Origin: Stenocarpella maydis
Lineage: Eukaryota > Ascomycota > Sordariomycetes > Diaporthales > Diaporthaceae
Direction: 5' to 3'
Assembly (NCBI GenBank): GCA_002270565.1
Contig: NQMI01000007.1
Location: 675,740 to 739,739, forward strand
Length of the DNA stretch: 64,000 bases
Shown: piece by piece, positions 45,533 to 56,815 of the stretch
Position numbering within the stretch: position 1 is the stretch's first letter
Layout of the letters: every line of letters begins with the position of its first letter
Made by a program: the position numbers and the translations under genes
Notes under the pieces: generated by a model
The model's input: only the letters and a program-made list of their open reading frames with translations
The model's database searches: none
Told to the model about the DNA's origin: nothing

Positions 45533-48040
45533 TCATAACTCAATCAAAGCCTCCTCTACTGCAGGCTTCGGCGGCGCAATCGCGTGTTGAGGAGCTGTCG
45601 GGAAAGCCTCCTGTTGGTACCCGCCATATTGTGGTTGATGCTGCTGCTGAGGGGCTTGTTGCCATGGCGCAGACGACTGCACTGGCATCTGCACGTGCTG
45701 AGCAGCCGGGTGCTGCCAGTACGGCGCTTGTGGTTGTTGCTGAGCTGGCGGCACCTGTTGCTGAGGAGGTTGCTGGTGAGTCGGCTGCGGGTTAGCCGTT
45801 GGTGTCGGTGTATCCGGACCGTTGGCGGCTTGTTGGGGATATTGTTGTAGTGGTTGCTCGAGGTTCGGATACGGCGATGGAGCTGCTTCTGGCGGGGCGC
45901 TGGGAGAGGCCAGCGGGTTCTGTCCTGGTTGCTGGAAGTAGAAGGACGCATTCGGATCACTTGTCGGGGTTGTGCCGACCGACTCAGGAGCGTTGGGCTG
46001 CTGCTGAGGGAGAGACAGGTGGCTCATTTGAGGGGTGGCAGTCTCGCTGGGAGGATAGTTTGCTTGTGGTGGGTACTGGTTTGGCGGTGCAGACATTCTC
46101 CAGCTGCCTCGCCGCGGAGGCTGCTGCTGCTGGGGATACTGGTGCTGAGGAGGACCGGGTAGCGAGGCACGCTGGTCGTAAGCAGCATACTGGGGCTGGG
46201 GTGTGGGTTGTGTGGGATATGGATATGAAGGCTGGGCAGCTGGTCTGCCGTAATCTTGCTGAGGCTCGCCCGTATAGAAATTCTCCGCAGGGCCGACGTG
46301 GTTTGGAGGAATGTTGGCCTGGAGATTCGGGTAGGGACCGGCGGATTGATGATGCTGCGGCAAGCTGTAGCCGCCCAGGTTCTGGTGGTTAAACGCCTTG
46401 GACAGCCGGTCCTCCAGCATCCTGTCGTAGTAACGCACTGCCGTCTGGAGCTTGGCGTGGAGGTCCAGAAGGGTGTCTAACCTGTGTCAGCAGCAATTCC
46501 ACTCGGAGGAAGAATGTGTTAACACTGACCATGCTTGCTCATCGTCTCGCCATAGGTCCGCGCCAGCTTCGGACGAAGTGTTCCAATACTATCGTATAAC
46601 TCCTGAATCTGCGGCTCTCTAAGGATTGTCCCTGGGGGCTGGGTCTGGAGTCGGTCGACGAGGGTGGAGAACAGGTTGATGTTCTCCGCTTCTACTGGCG
46701 ACAACTCGTGGTCATTTTTGGGCAGCGCAAATGTGCTGGAGGGTGCGTTGCCCGCGCTCGATGTTTGCTCCTTCAACGCAGCGGCGTGCTGCTTCTTTTG
46801 CTCTTCCATGTCTGCCAGAGAAGCCGCAATGGCGGCCTTTAGATCAGCATCCTCCTCCTCGGCTGCCTTGCTCGCAGCGTCGCCGTTCACCTTGGAGGCA
46901 GGTTGGCGGGTATTGTTGGCCGGCGGAACATAGTCCTTGCCGTTCTGGTGGCTTTGAACCTCCTCCAAGCTCATTGCCAGTGCCTTTTTCAGGTCCTCAT
47001 CGAACCCGTCGTCCACCCTTGCGTTCCGTGGCTGCATAGATACCGACTGGCGCTTGAACGAGGCCTTTGACGGGGACTGCTCAGCACCATAGCCACCTCC
47101 CCTGCCACCAGACCTATCCGTCAGCTTCGCATAACACCCATCGTCAACCCTGACTGGTTGTAATATCCCGAGGTGCGGCAAGGGCAGCGTCTTAGAGGAG
47201 CATTGCTGGTCGAAGACGTTTCCACAGTTGCGGCAATGATGCTTTCGGTTGGTGAAGGTGAAGGCTGTTCGACATCGCATGCATACATCCGAGTCGACCC
47301 ATTCGGGTGGCTGCACCATACCGAGTTAGCAATCAAGGGCCAGATGAAGCGGGTTGCCCATCAACGTACCGCGCTGCTGTCAATCATACTGCTAGAGACC
47401 GAGACCTTTGGCGGAAATTGAAAGCCTTCTCTTTGCAGCGTCCTGTACACCTCACCAATATAGCTCAGCTCGTATCGGCCCTCGGTGGCGGCGGCCCAGT
47501 GCTGGATTAGCTCGAGGATCTTGGTGCGAACATCATGGTTGACAGAGGCTGGGCCGATGGCTTTGAGCAGGGAGACGAGATTGTCCATGAACTCTTTGGA
47601 GGCGATTTCGGCAAGGAAATGTTGGCCGCCGTTTTTGACGCAAGTATCTGTTAGCTGCAGAACAGAGTCAGCATCGCGGAGCATGGCAGTGAACCTGCAG
47701 GCTAACCCCGAGCAGGCGGCAGTGAGCTAGGGGTAATGGCTCGTCTAGAACGACGTACATTCAAGGCGCTCAGCTGGGTGTTTGGGTTCTTGTCGCCGAT
47801 GCGCTTCTTGAGCGAGCGCATGGCTTCCTTGGGCGGGACGGTCTTGGACCTGATGACGTCGGATATCTCGAGGTTCAGAGCTATGTCCTCCCTGTACAAC
47901 ACGGCATCTCGTTAGCAGCTGCAGCCCGTGCGGTGCGCGAGCCGGAGGCCCGGAGCATGTCCATACAAGCTGCTACTGGTGGCTTTGTTGACCTGCTCGT
48001 CCAGAGCGGACGAGGCCGAGGAGGACCACCATCCCATCAT
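45533..48040 (-). CDS. VPS27: ESCRT-0 subunit Vps27
   Basis: Recruits ubiquitinated membrane cargo at endosomes and hands it to ESCRT-I. Five exons: 47967-48040, 47759-47891, 47370-47654, 46530-47310 and 45533-46476. All introns are GT-AG and the total is 738 residues. VHS domain (about 8-140): [20 protein letters not shown] ... [10 protein letters not shown] ... [18 protein letters not shown] finger (165-225): [10 protein letters not shown] ... [12 protein letters not shown], the PI3P-binding basic patch. Two ubiquitin-interacting motifs follow: [16 protein letters not shown] and [20 protein letters not shown]-like helical region includes [14 protein letters not shown] and [12 protein letters not shown] for pairing with Hse1. 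The long Pro/Gln-rich tail ends in EEALIEL, a clathrin-box-like C-terminus as in yeast. Two ATGs are adjacent at the start; I chose the first. Confidence 0.96.
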
Positions 48041-49659
48041 GATGGCCTGCGACGCAGAGGCGGGGGTGGTTGTGGGTTCGTTGCGATATGGCTGCTTGGT
48101 CGGGCGGCGGTGGGATGAGAGCAAGGGATGGAAGGGCGTCGGATCGGACGTAGGGAGTTGGTTGCACGAGGGTGGAGCAGCGACTGTGCGATTCGATGCG
48201 CAGCCCAGTATGATGCTTTTGCGGCTGCGAGGTGAAGGGGATGGAGGTGGGTGGGCGATGGTTCGGGAGCTGGAGGTGCGATAAGTCGTAGACTGGGTGG
48301 TGCAACGCTGCACCGGTGGCTTGGCTATGAAGCTCTGCCGGTGCTTAAGCTGCCTGCCTGCCTGCCTGGATCAGAGGCGCGGTAGAGCTTACGTCGGTGG
48401 GCAGGGGTTGGTTGTGCATCAGATTGCCTAACGTTGGGCCACGGAGCCATGGCCGGCTTAGTAACCTGCCCTGGCTGCCTGGGCTGTCCTGCCTGCCTCC
48501 CTGCGCCAGGTGTCCCCGCCGTGGGTGGTGGTCCCTGCCCTGGAGCTCAGTCTACCGGTGCGCTTGTAGCGTATGTAATGTACTCTCTGGAGACGGACTA
48601 CTTCTCCAGAGACCCAGTGCAACGGCCCCGATCATTATATACTTAAGTATGTATGTACCTACAAATGGATACGACGAGGAGCGGACTGAAGACATTACTT
48701 TATTAATGACATTAATTTCTGATAATTTTCCTGGCCAGTAAAAAACTATTTGCATTTCGTTCCTCTTTTTCTTAAAAACTTTTGTATTTCCAAGAACCAT
48801 GCATAATATAAACAGTAGCCTCATATACTCCGTGAACTCCGTATACCAGGTAGATACCCTGGGCTTCCAGCCAGACACTGTATGAGTACACTACTTAGTC
48901 AGTAGGGGAAGTACCCTCTGTACCAGAGGTACCTCTCCTCGTGGCCGAGAACCACAATCTCGAGGGGACCTCGGGCACCAATACCGGGGCACCGAGCAGT
49001 CACTCACTCGCTCCTCCATCCTAATCTGCCAGATTGCCCATGCTAAAACCCGCTGGCATTTTTGCCCAGTGAGGTCATATGTGTCTACGCATCCTTCCTG
49101 TCTGTCATGCTCAACACCAACACACATCTCCATACATGACCCCCACCACCACCACCACGACAAAGAACGACGCCACCTATTCCAGCCACCCTCCTCGACC
49201 CTACGCCGACGTCCGCTTTCGCTCCCACTGAGTGCTCGCCTTTGACCTCCCAGCAGCCGTCGAGCGTCACGTCCTGTCTGCCGTCCCCCCTCTCCTCATC
49301 CAACATTTGCTGTTCCCCCGTCCTCGTCACTCTCTCTCGTCCCGCGACTGCTACTATACCAGCAACCCCACCTATTATTCGCTTCTTTCCGGAATTGCTT
49401 CGACGCTTGACCTGGGCCAGTTGTCTGACTGTCTCCACCCTCGCGGCCTGCTACTCGGAATCCGCTCCTTGATACCTGACCAGTCCGCCAGCTAGCGAAT
49501 CCACTCACTCCACTCTGCCTGTCGGCCGTCTTCGAGGCGATTCCCTTCCCTCGCCCTCGCTGTTACCCCATCCGACCGGCACGCCTTCCTCTCTCGGACA
49601 ATCCCCCCTCCCGTCCCTCTCCCAGCCCTCGATCCTATGCCACCGATGTTTCGCGCAGC
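48041..49659. promoter_or_regulatory. Shared divergent intergenic region of VPS27 and the Doa4-type deubiquitinase gene
   Basis: 1.6 kb between two head-to-head start codons; no gene is seen inside. The right side (about 49130-49650) is strongly C/T-rich, as in leaders of highly structured fungal promoters. A TGCC tetranucleotide run lies near 48350-48368 and recurs as CTGCC/GGCTGCC near 48468-48500. Specific factor sites cannot be assigned by eye. Confidence 0.45.
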
Positions 49660-52600
49660 ATGACATCGGACACAGGGCCTGCTGTTGCTTCCCACCGCAT
49701 CAGTGGCCATGTAGGAGGCCGCAAGCAACCTCGCCCCTACCCCCACATCGACGACCTCCTGCAGGTCACCCCCGAGGGCAACACTTCGCACCCCATCGGA
49801 CACCTCCTCGGCATCGCAGAGAATGGCGTCAGGTTCGCACAGTTCCAGGCCGAACACGGCGGTATAGATATCGCCCTCAGGGAGTACATCAAGGCTTACA
49901 TCCTCGCCGTCACCGTCATCCCCGCCCACAGGGACTACACTTCGCTTCAGACAGACCGCAAGAACCTCGGCGACCGCTACAACCGGTTGACAAAGACCCT
50001 TCACGACTATGCAGACAGTTACGAGACCATCAAGCAGACCATAAAAGACGACAATGCCAGGACGGGCGTTCAAAGGGCCACCCACCCCACCACTGCCCTT
50101 AAAAACGGCAGGCCCGAGACACCCAACCTCCAACCAAAAGCTCCAGCGGTGTCTTCTCCACCAAGCAGAATGACTGCCTCACCGGGGAAGATCAAACCCC
50201 CAGCTGTTGGGCCCAAACCGGCGAATCTCCATGGGAAGGTCATACAGAAGTCAGGCACACAAGGAAAGAATGAGGACCTGGTCAAGAGGTTTGCCAACTT
50301 ACGAAGCCCTGTGCAAGACCCACGTATACGCACACAGCCACCTCCAGTCCCAATCCCCGCCGACAAGCCCGCAGGCCCTAGGGAGATGCCCAAAAGACCT
50401 CTCATATCACTCGAGGGCGTGGATCCAGTGATGCCAAAGTTGCCAGATGCCGTATACAGCCCTGCCCGGAGCAATCTTTCCAGCGAGGCTGCCGAGTTGC
50501 CGTCAAGCACCCCACGTGGCTTCAGCAGGCAGAACTCGTCGCTGAACACGGCAGCGAAATCGCCTCCAACCCAGGACTACTTTGGATCGAATAACTCGGC
50601 AGGGCCGACTTCAGCACCCGAGACGCAGAAAAGACGAATACCACTCCCCGAAGGTGATATCATCACGGTGGAAGACCTCGTCAAGTATCAACGGATTGGT
50701 TCCAAAGATTTCAAGATTCTGGTTATCGACGTACGCTCTCGTCCTGAGTTTGAGGAGGGCCACATCCTCTCTTCGGCCACTATCTGTATCGAACCGGATA
50801 TCTTGCAGAGAGACCGAATCGAGGCAGCTGATGTCGAAGATGCCATGGAGCTTGGGCCGCCTATGGATAAATTGCACTTTGAGAGACGGCATGAGTTTGA
50901 CATGGTTGTGTTCTATGACCATGACTCAGAGCATCTCAGTTCTGGGAGTACCAACGCGCCTGCTACCCTGTTCAGGTTGTTGACAGACTTCGATTACCCA
51001 GAAGGAGATCCGGCGTCCAAACACCCGAAGTTGCTCAAGGGGGGGTTGGAGGCGTGGCAGGATACCATGGGTGGCAGTGCTCTTCAGAAATCGTCCAAGG
51101 CAAATCACAAAAGTCGGCCATCCGCATATGACTGGCTTAAGGTCAGGTCTCCTTCGAAGCCAATCCAGAGCATTGAGGAAGCCCGGCGCTGGGAGGAGAA
51201 ACTATCACAGATGAGAAGCGATGATACAGAGAACGGGGAAGGGGATGAATTTCATCCTGTGAGGACACTCAGCGATTTCATGACCCGCTTTCCGCCTGTG
51301 CAAGAGTCCATGACCTCCCCGCAGCCTTTATCACCTGTTTCGGAGAACAATTTGAACGGGCGGCTCTCTCCCAGGCCAATGCGCTCCCCTCCGCCACAGA
51401 GAGATCAGTTTGACCCCTTACTCCCAACCGAACCGACCCGCCCGCCGCCTGCCGTGCCCCGGCGGAGCTACACGGGGTTGCGCGATGCAGAGGAACATGG
51501 GACCTCCAACAAGCTCAAGAAACGGTCAACCGCGGCAAATAGGCGGCGAGCTATGGGTTTGCAGAACCCGGGAGCGTGGTGCTATGCCAACAGCACCCTG
51601 CAGGCTCTGTTCGCTTCGGGTGGCTTCGGCGAGGAGCTCATCAGTGGTGAATGGGCCCAGCTGTACAAGGCCCCAATGAAGAACGACGAGGTGATTGAAC
51701 CCCCGCAGCTGCTGACGAAGATCCTGGCGAGTCTGTTGTACTGGATGGGAAATGGCAAGTTCTCTTCGATGCAGGCCTCAACTTTGATGGATTACTTGCG
51801 ACAGAAGTCTTCCAGGGATTGGCAGGGTAGGCGAGTCCCCGACGGTCAGGTTCTAGGCACCAACAGGCAACAGGACGCCATGGAATTTCTGGGTTACGTG
51901 TTTGCGGAGCTGGACGATGAGACGAATCGATTCCGCAATCGCCCGTCGCAAGTGCCTCAACCTCAGCCTTCCAGAACTAAGTCTCTCACAGACTTGGCCA
52001 TACAATACTGGGATCTCCACAGCCGCGTTAATGACTCTATCATAGACAAGTACTGGCGAATGACCGAGGTTGACATCGTGCGGTGCAATCACTGCGGCCA
52101 TATAGTGACCCAGTATTCGACCAAGGGCTTTCAGATTCTCGCACTGCCTCAGAGCTCATCGCCGGTGATGATGGAGGACTTACTGCAAAGGGCGCACTCT
52201 GACGAGCACCTCGATGATTACAAATGTGACAACTGCTCGGAAAAGGGCCACTGCTGGAGAGGAACCAAGCTGGCCCGCCTCCCTGACTTCTTCTGTGTCT
52301 GCTTTTCGCGGTTCACCCAGGCCAATATTGATAGGACTGGCAGGGAGGCGGACATGAGGTTGTCCAAGATCACCACAACCGTGGAGTTCCCCATAAGGGA
52401 GCTGGACCTGACGCCCTACACCATCCAGGGCCAACAGGCTTCGTATGGCGTGGCGTCACCGGCCTCGACGATCCCGACAGATGACCACCACTTCAACAAG
52501 CCCTTCCGGTACGAGGCCTATGCGGTCGTACAGCACGGCGGCGACCTCAACAGCGGCCACTATATCGGCGTGATCCGCGACGAACCGCACGGCCCGGACG

Positions 52601-52770
52601 GCAACAGCAAGTGGCACGTCGCCAACGACTCGAGGATCATCGACCTCACCGTGGGGAGCTCGAGGACCGACAAGGGTAGCCAGTACCTTTATCGACAGAA
52701 TCTACACTACCCCTCGGGCATGCAGGCGTTCATGGTCTTTTACCAGCGCAAGGATGCCGAGCTGGTGTAG
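49660..52770 (+). CDS. Ubiquitin-specific protease with rhodanese-like domain (Doa4/Ubp5 type)
   Basis: 1036-residue deubiquitinase. The N-terminal 130 residues are helical (HPIGHLLGIAENGVRFAQFQ), resembling the MIT/dimerisation region of Doa4/USP8. A disordered Pro-rich linker follows. A rhodanese-like domain (about 333-480: DFKILVIDVRSRPEFEEGHI) lacks a Cys in its active loop (VVFYDHDSE), so it is non-catalytic. The USP domain (about 632-1030) has the Cys box GLQNPGAWCYANSTLQALF with C641, zinc ribbons C-NH-C and C-DN-C (RCNHCGH ... KCDNCSEKGHC), and the His box HGGDLNSGHYIGV with H967. Doa4 removes ubiquitin from cargo before vesicle budding. Start ATG 49660 gives one uninterrupted exon. 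The neighbour, transcribed divergently, is VPS27 of the same pathway. Confidence 0.93.
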   Translation: MTSDTGPAVASHRISGHVGGRKQPRPYPHIDDLLQVTPEGNTSHPIGHLLGIAENGVRFAQFQAEHGGIDIALREYIKAYILAVTVIPAHRDYTSLQTDRKNLGDRYNRLTKTLHDYADSYETIKQTIKDDNARTGVQRATHPTTALKNGRPETPNLQPKAPAVSSPPSRMTASPGKIKPPAVGPKPANLHGKVIQKSGTQGKNEDLVKRFANLRSPVQDPRIRTQPPPVPIPADKPAGPREMPKRPLISLEGVDPVMPKLPDAVYSPARSNLSSEAAELPSSTPRGFSRQNSSLNTAAKSPPTQDYFGSNNSAGPTSAPETQKRRIPLPEGDIITVEDLVKYQRIGSKDFKILVIDVRSRPEFEEGHILSSATICIEPDILQRDRIEAADVEDAMELGPPMDKLHFERRHEFDMVVFYDHDSEHLSSGSTNAPATLFRLLTDFDYPEGDPASKHPKLLKGGLEAWQDTMGGSALQKSSKANHKSRPSAYDWLKVRSPSKPIQSIEEARRWEEKLSQMRSDDTENGEGDEFHPVRTLSDFMTRFPPVQESMTSPQPLSPVSENNLNGRLSPRPMRSPPPQRDQFDPLLPTEPTRPPPAVPRRSYTGLRDAEEHGTSNKLKKRSTAANRRRAMGLQNPGAWCYANSTLQALFASGGFGEELISGEWAQLYKAPMKNDEVIEPPQLLTKILASLLYWMGNGKFSSMQASTLMDYLRQKSSRDWQGRRVPDGQVLGTNRQQDAMEFLGYVFAELDDETNRFRNRPSQVPQPQPSRTKSLTDLAIQYWDLHSRVNDSIIDKYWRMTEVDIVRCNHCGHIVTQYSTKGFQILALPQSSSPVMMEDLLQRAHSDEHLDDYKCDNCSEKGHCWRGTKLARLPDFFCVCFSRFTQANIDRTGREADMRLSKITTTVEFPIRELDLTPYTIQGQQASYGVASPASTIPTDDHHFNKPFRYEAYAVVQHGGDLNSGHYIGVIRDEPHGPDGNSKWHVANDSRIIDLTVGSSRTDKGSQYLYRQNLHYPSGMQAFMVFYQRKDAELV

Positions 52771-52929
52771 CTAGCATACTACACGCACACCGGCGAGCGG
52801 GCGGCGGGCGAGCATGGAAGGCGGAGCGTTGTAAAATAGGATCGGGACTGTTTTGTATAGACTCCGTTTTCGTTTTGAGTAGCATACCCCCTGGATACCT
52901 GACTTCTTTCATCTTGAACGGCATTCTAT

Positions 52930-52935
52930 AATAAA
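52930..52935 (+). terminator. Polyadenylation-signal-like AATAAA
   Basis: Canonical AATAAA about 160 bases downstream of the deubiquitinase stop codon. Confidence 0.5.
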
Positions 52936-53820
52936 GCATGTCATGTCGAATTTTCTGCCGCTCCCTTGATGGGTTGCTTATTCCCAGGCCAGAGGCCGGT
53001 CTGCATTCGAAATGTTGGCCGGGCATTGTTGCATGAGACATGATTGGTCACATTTCATTGTCCACTAAATAGATAGATGGGCTTTGGCGTCTTTGTTTAT
53101 TAGGAAACTGTAGATTGGCACCTGCAGAACCGGAGGGCACAGCGTATATATATCGATTGAGCAGAATGAGGCTGTTGACAAATAACCGGTTCATCCCATC
53201 TTAGTCTGATAAAGCAATTTATTGTATCTATTCCGTACCGTACTGTGACGCGGAGCGATTGTTAATCTGGTTTTCAACTAACCTAATATGTATAACTACT
53301 AGCTAGGTTATCACCCAGAACACCTCACGTGCCACATTTAGAGGAACGTAACTTCGAACCTGTAACTCGAGCTCCGGCAAGATCTAAGCACTTGAGAGGT
53401 GTGAGGGGGGGGGGGCAGGATCGTGGTCTTGGATATTAGGGTACCATCTATCAATTGCTCCCCTAAAGTCCCTTCATCACTTGAGCGGCCTTCAAAAAAA
53501 AAGGGGCGGGGGGGTGGATTGGGCACTTCCAATTAACAACAACCATGAGATTTCAAGTAGTGCTATGGAACCCGAGGTAAATAATACTCACTTATTGATA
53601 CTGTAAAGGCTGTCAAATACTAATGAAAGATAAGGACGTTATGCCCCCCCCCCACTGGCAGTGATATGAGCACAGCACGAAAGCTGCCCAAGTTTTATAG
53701 CCGTGGCCACAAAAAAGGACAGGACCCGTTTCTGTTTGGGACGGAGGTGGCGGTAGTGTATTCGGTTCTTCGGTTTGGTATGTGGACGCTATCAAACTTA
53801 TTTCTATGGCCAAAGCTTTG

Positions 53821-53895
53821 TGAGCGTTTACGACTGTATGAAGGGACCGCTGCAGCTCCTTTTTTTTTTTAAAAAAAAAATTGACCGGATCAAAA
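53821..53895 (+). repeat. Dispersed repeat, copy 1
   Basis: GCGTTTACGACTG-ATGAAGGGACCG-CAGCTCCTTTT followed by a T/A-rich run and CCGGAT; matches copy 2 at about 59775-59865 with small indels. Unknown element, not obviously coding. Confidence 0.75.
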
Positions 53896-54524
53896 ACGAA
53901 ACTAGCTTTATGAGCGTTGTTATGCTCGTGATCTCCCATCCGTGATGGACCGTGAGGCGTGTCCCGGCTGGGGGCGGCATGACCCTCTAAACTGCCAAAC
54001 AAAGAGGATGAGGTAACGAGGGCCAGCGGGATTCGAAAGCGTTGAGAGCCACAGAGATGGACATGTTTTGACACGTACAAGAGTCAGTTCATAATGCACG
54101 GTTCTCTGCTTTTCCCAACGTGGATAATAGTACAACGTCGATATCCCTATTGTCCAACCCGATTCCTGAAAACCCTACTTGGACGCCTTCACCGGCGCGG
54201 AAGTAATGATACGGGAAAAGGACATGTACAGACAGAGTATGGTATACATATTTGAAGGATTTTGGGAACGGACGGGAGGACAGACAGCCAATTCAACCCA
54301 AACGCCGTGCCAACCACTGATCAAAACACCATACAAGCAAGACCGGCAACAGCGTTCAAAACGAGACCAAACCGACCGGCTGGCAGTTCTCGAATCACAT
54401 TCATGGCAACCGTCTTGCCATGCGAGAATTAGTAGACGAGAGGCTCACTGGCAAGTCTGCGCGATAGAGCTGACTCTGGGGCAAGTGGAAGAGCCAGACG
54501 GCCTTTTTGACGACAAGATGTTGT

Positions 54525-56815
54525 CTATGATGATTTGAATGCCCCCTCGATCTCCTTTGCGTATCTCTCCCGTATGGCCCTGCGGTTGAGCTTTTGTGTT
54601 GCGGTCACGAGACCCTGTAACGAATGTTAGCGACAAATTAATTTCTCAGAACCAAATATCATCCAGGATAGCGAAGGAAAGAAAAAAAAAGGGAAGTCCG
54701 GTCAATAGTAGGAACGAGGCAGGAAAAAAAAATACAAGGGGTGAAGAGGTAAGGGGACGCAGGGTTGCTGGGCAAGTACTCACACTTTCGGGCGTCCACT
54801 CCTCATCCGTCAGGACAACACCGCTAATCGTCTCAAGCCCAGAGAGGCCAGCGCCCTTTGCCTGCTCGATGAGGTCCTTGAACACGGCAGAGCGGACCTT
54901 TTGATTGCGAACGAGCTCGTGCACCCCGCCCGAGACGCCGAGCCTGTCGGCCATCTCCTTAATCACAGGCTCACTGACAAAGATGACGGCGATGGGCCGC
55001 GGGTGGTCCGAGTCGCCGTGGATCATGATGTTCTGCACGGCACGCGAGCCTCGGTACGTGGCCTCGAGCTTCTCGAGCGCGATGTACTCGCCGCCCTGGA
55101 GCTTGACGAGGTTCTTGACGCGGTCGATGATCTTGAGGTGGCCCACGGCGTCGAACTCACCGATGTCGCCCGTCTTGAACCACCCGTCGGGCGTGATGGC
55201 CTTGGCGGTCTCCTCCGGGTTCTGGTAGTACTCCCTGAGGACGGGCTTCCCGCGCAGCCAGATCTCACCCTGGGGCGGCGACGAGGAGGCTGAGTAGTTG
55301 AGCTCCGGGATGCTGACCAGCTTGCACTCGATGGCGGGGGTGACGGGCCCGCAGGCGCCCGACAGCGTGAATTGCTGCGGCGAGCTGAGCGCCCCGTTGC
55401 CGCCCGTCTCGGTCAGTCCGTACCCCGTCAGCATGGGTGCGAGGACCATGGACATGAATTGGGCCGTCTCCTTGGAGATGCCGCTCGCGCCGTTGACGAT
55501 GAACCGCAGCCGGCCGCCGGTGAGCTTGCGCACCTGCCCGAAGATGGGGCCGTCGAATATGGTCTGCAGCGGCAGGTTGTTCCTGACGAGGAAGGACTTT
55601 GTGTTGAAAGCGGCCCAGAACAGGCTGCGAACCAGGAAAGAAGCACTGTTCACGCGCCCCATGATGCCCTTCTTGATGGTCTCCCAGACCTGAGGCACGC
55701 CGACCAGGATCGTTGGGGCCAGGGTCCGCATATCGCCCATGCAGTTGCGGACGTTCTGGTCAGACAATGTCCGCGCGCTGCCATAGCCCAGTGTCGCGCC
55801 GAAGAAGAGCACCAGGTTCTCGACCACCATCTCGAAGATGTGGGCCAGGGGTAGGTATGCCAGGATGACCTCTTCCGTACTGACGCTGTCGCCGATAACG
55901 CCCACCAGGCCGGCCACGGCGGCTATGAATCCCTCATGCGTGACCGACACACCCTTGGGCGGGCCGGTAGAACCAGATGTGTACATGATGCAGTAGGTAT
56001 CTTGGGGTGTTGGCGGCAGGGGCTGGTACGGGTTTTGCTCGCCGAGGGAGGCGAGCTCGGAGGCGCTCAGGACGGTGAGGTTTGGGTGGGAGGACTTGAA
56101 TGCGTCGATGTCGGACTGGGGCGTGGGCTGTGCGATAGACTGGTCGTTGTATACAATGAACTTGATGGTATCTGCCTTGGCCAGGGCGCCGGCGGCCGTC
56201 TTGAGCAGGTGAGGGTCGGTGAACATGACCTTGGGCTTGCTCTGCACCAGGGTGTGCTCGACGCCATCCTGGCCGAGGGTGTCGTAGGCGGTGACGATGG
56301 TGAAGGTCTGCGAAGAGCAGGCGTGGGACATGGCGAGCCAGTTTGCGCTCGTGGAGGCGAACATGTGCACCTTGTCGCCCTTCTCCAGGCCCAAGTGGCG
56401 CAGGCCCGAGGCTAGGTTGAGCAGGTGGGCCTCGTACTCGCCGTAGGTCATGAAGGTGTAGTTGGACAGCTCAAAGTACTGCCACTTCTTGTCGACCATG
56501 CGGGTCTCGCCGTCGACGATCTTGGGCACCTTTTTTGTCTCGTCGTGTATCTTGATGAGCCTGCGGGTGCCTATGCACCTGTCGCCGGCGTGCTCCTCGG
56601 TGCTGAGCTTGACGAGGGAGAAGACGGTGTCGACCTCGGGGGGGGCGCTCGAGCAGGCCATCCTTTGCCTTGGGGTTCCGGCGCGGCTTGGTCTCGCCCT
56701 GAACCTCGGGAGCGCCGGGGGCATCGATGGTGAAGGGGGGCTTCTGGACCATGTGGAGGGGGCCCAGGCCGGAGCGCCAGCTCTCTGGGACGTCGAGGTT
56801 CTGCTTGCAAGGCAT
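54525..56815 (-). CDS. Long-chain acyl-CoA synthetase (frameshift near the N-terminus)
   Basis: Activates fatty acids to acyl-CoA with ATP. Exons: from the start to 54784, then 54525-54614 after a 169-nt intron (GTGAGT...TTACAG). ANL motifs: YTSGSTGPPKGVSVTH (P-loop), GYGLTETGG, DGWFKTGDIGEFD, DRVKNLVKLQGGEYIALEKLE-like (DRVKNLVKLQGGEYIALE) and the C-terminal GLVTATQKLNRRAI. The N-terminus KPPFTIDAPGAPEVQGET ... NPKAKDGLLERP is in a different frame from VDTVFSLVKLSTEEHAGDR; an 8-C run (56638-56645 on plus as G8) joins them and one base fewer would restore the family layout. This is either an assembly error or a real null mutation. Start options: 57001 (adds a hydrophobic N-terminal segment), 56815 (used here) or 56752. 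Confidence 0.88.

Larger units (their letters stand above)
52771..54524. other. AT-rich convergent spacer with a dispersed repeat
   Basis: Between the 3' ends of the deubiquitinase and acyl-CoA synthetase genes. No coding frame that I can support. It contains homopolymer runs (G11 near 53406, A8 near 53490, T10 followed by A10 near 53860-53880) and one copy of a repeat also found at 59.8 kb. Confidence 0.45.

Noticed and set aside
53338..53420. tRNA-like B box (GGTTCGAA) on the minus strand
   Set aside because: No matching A box or acceptor stem could be folded around it.
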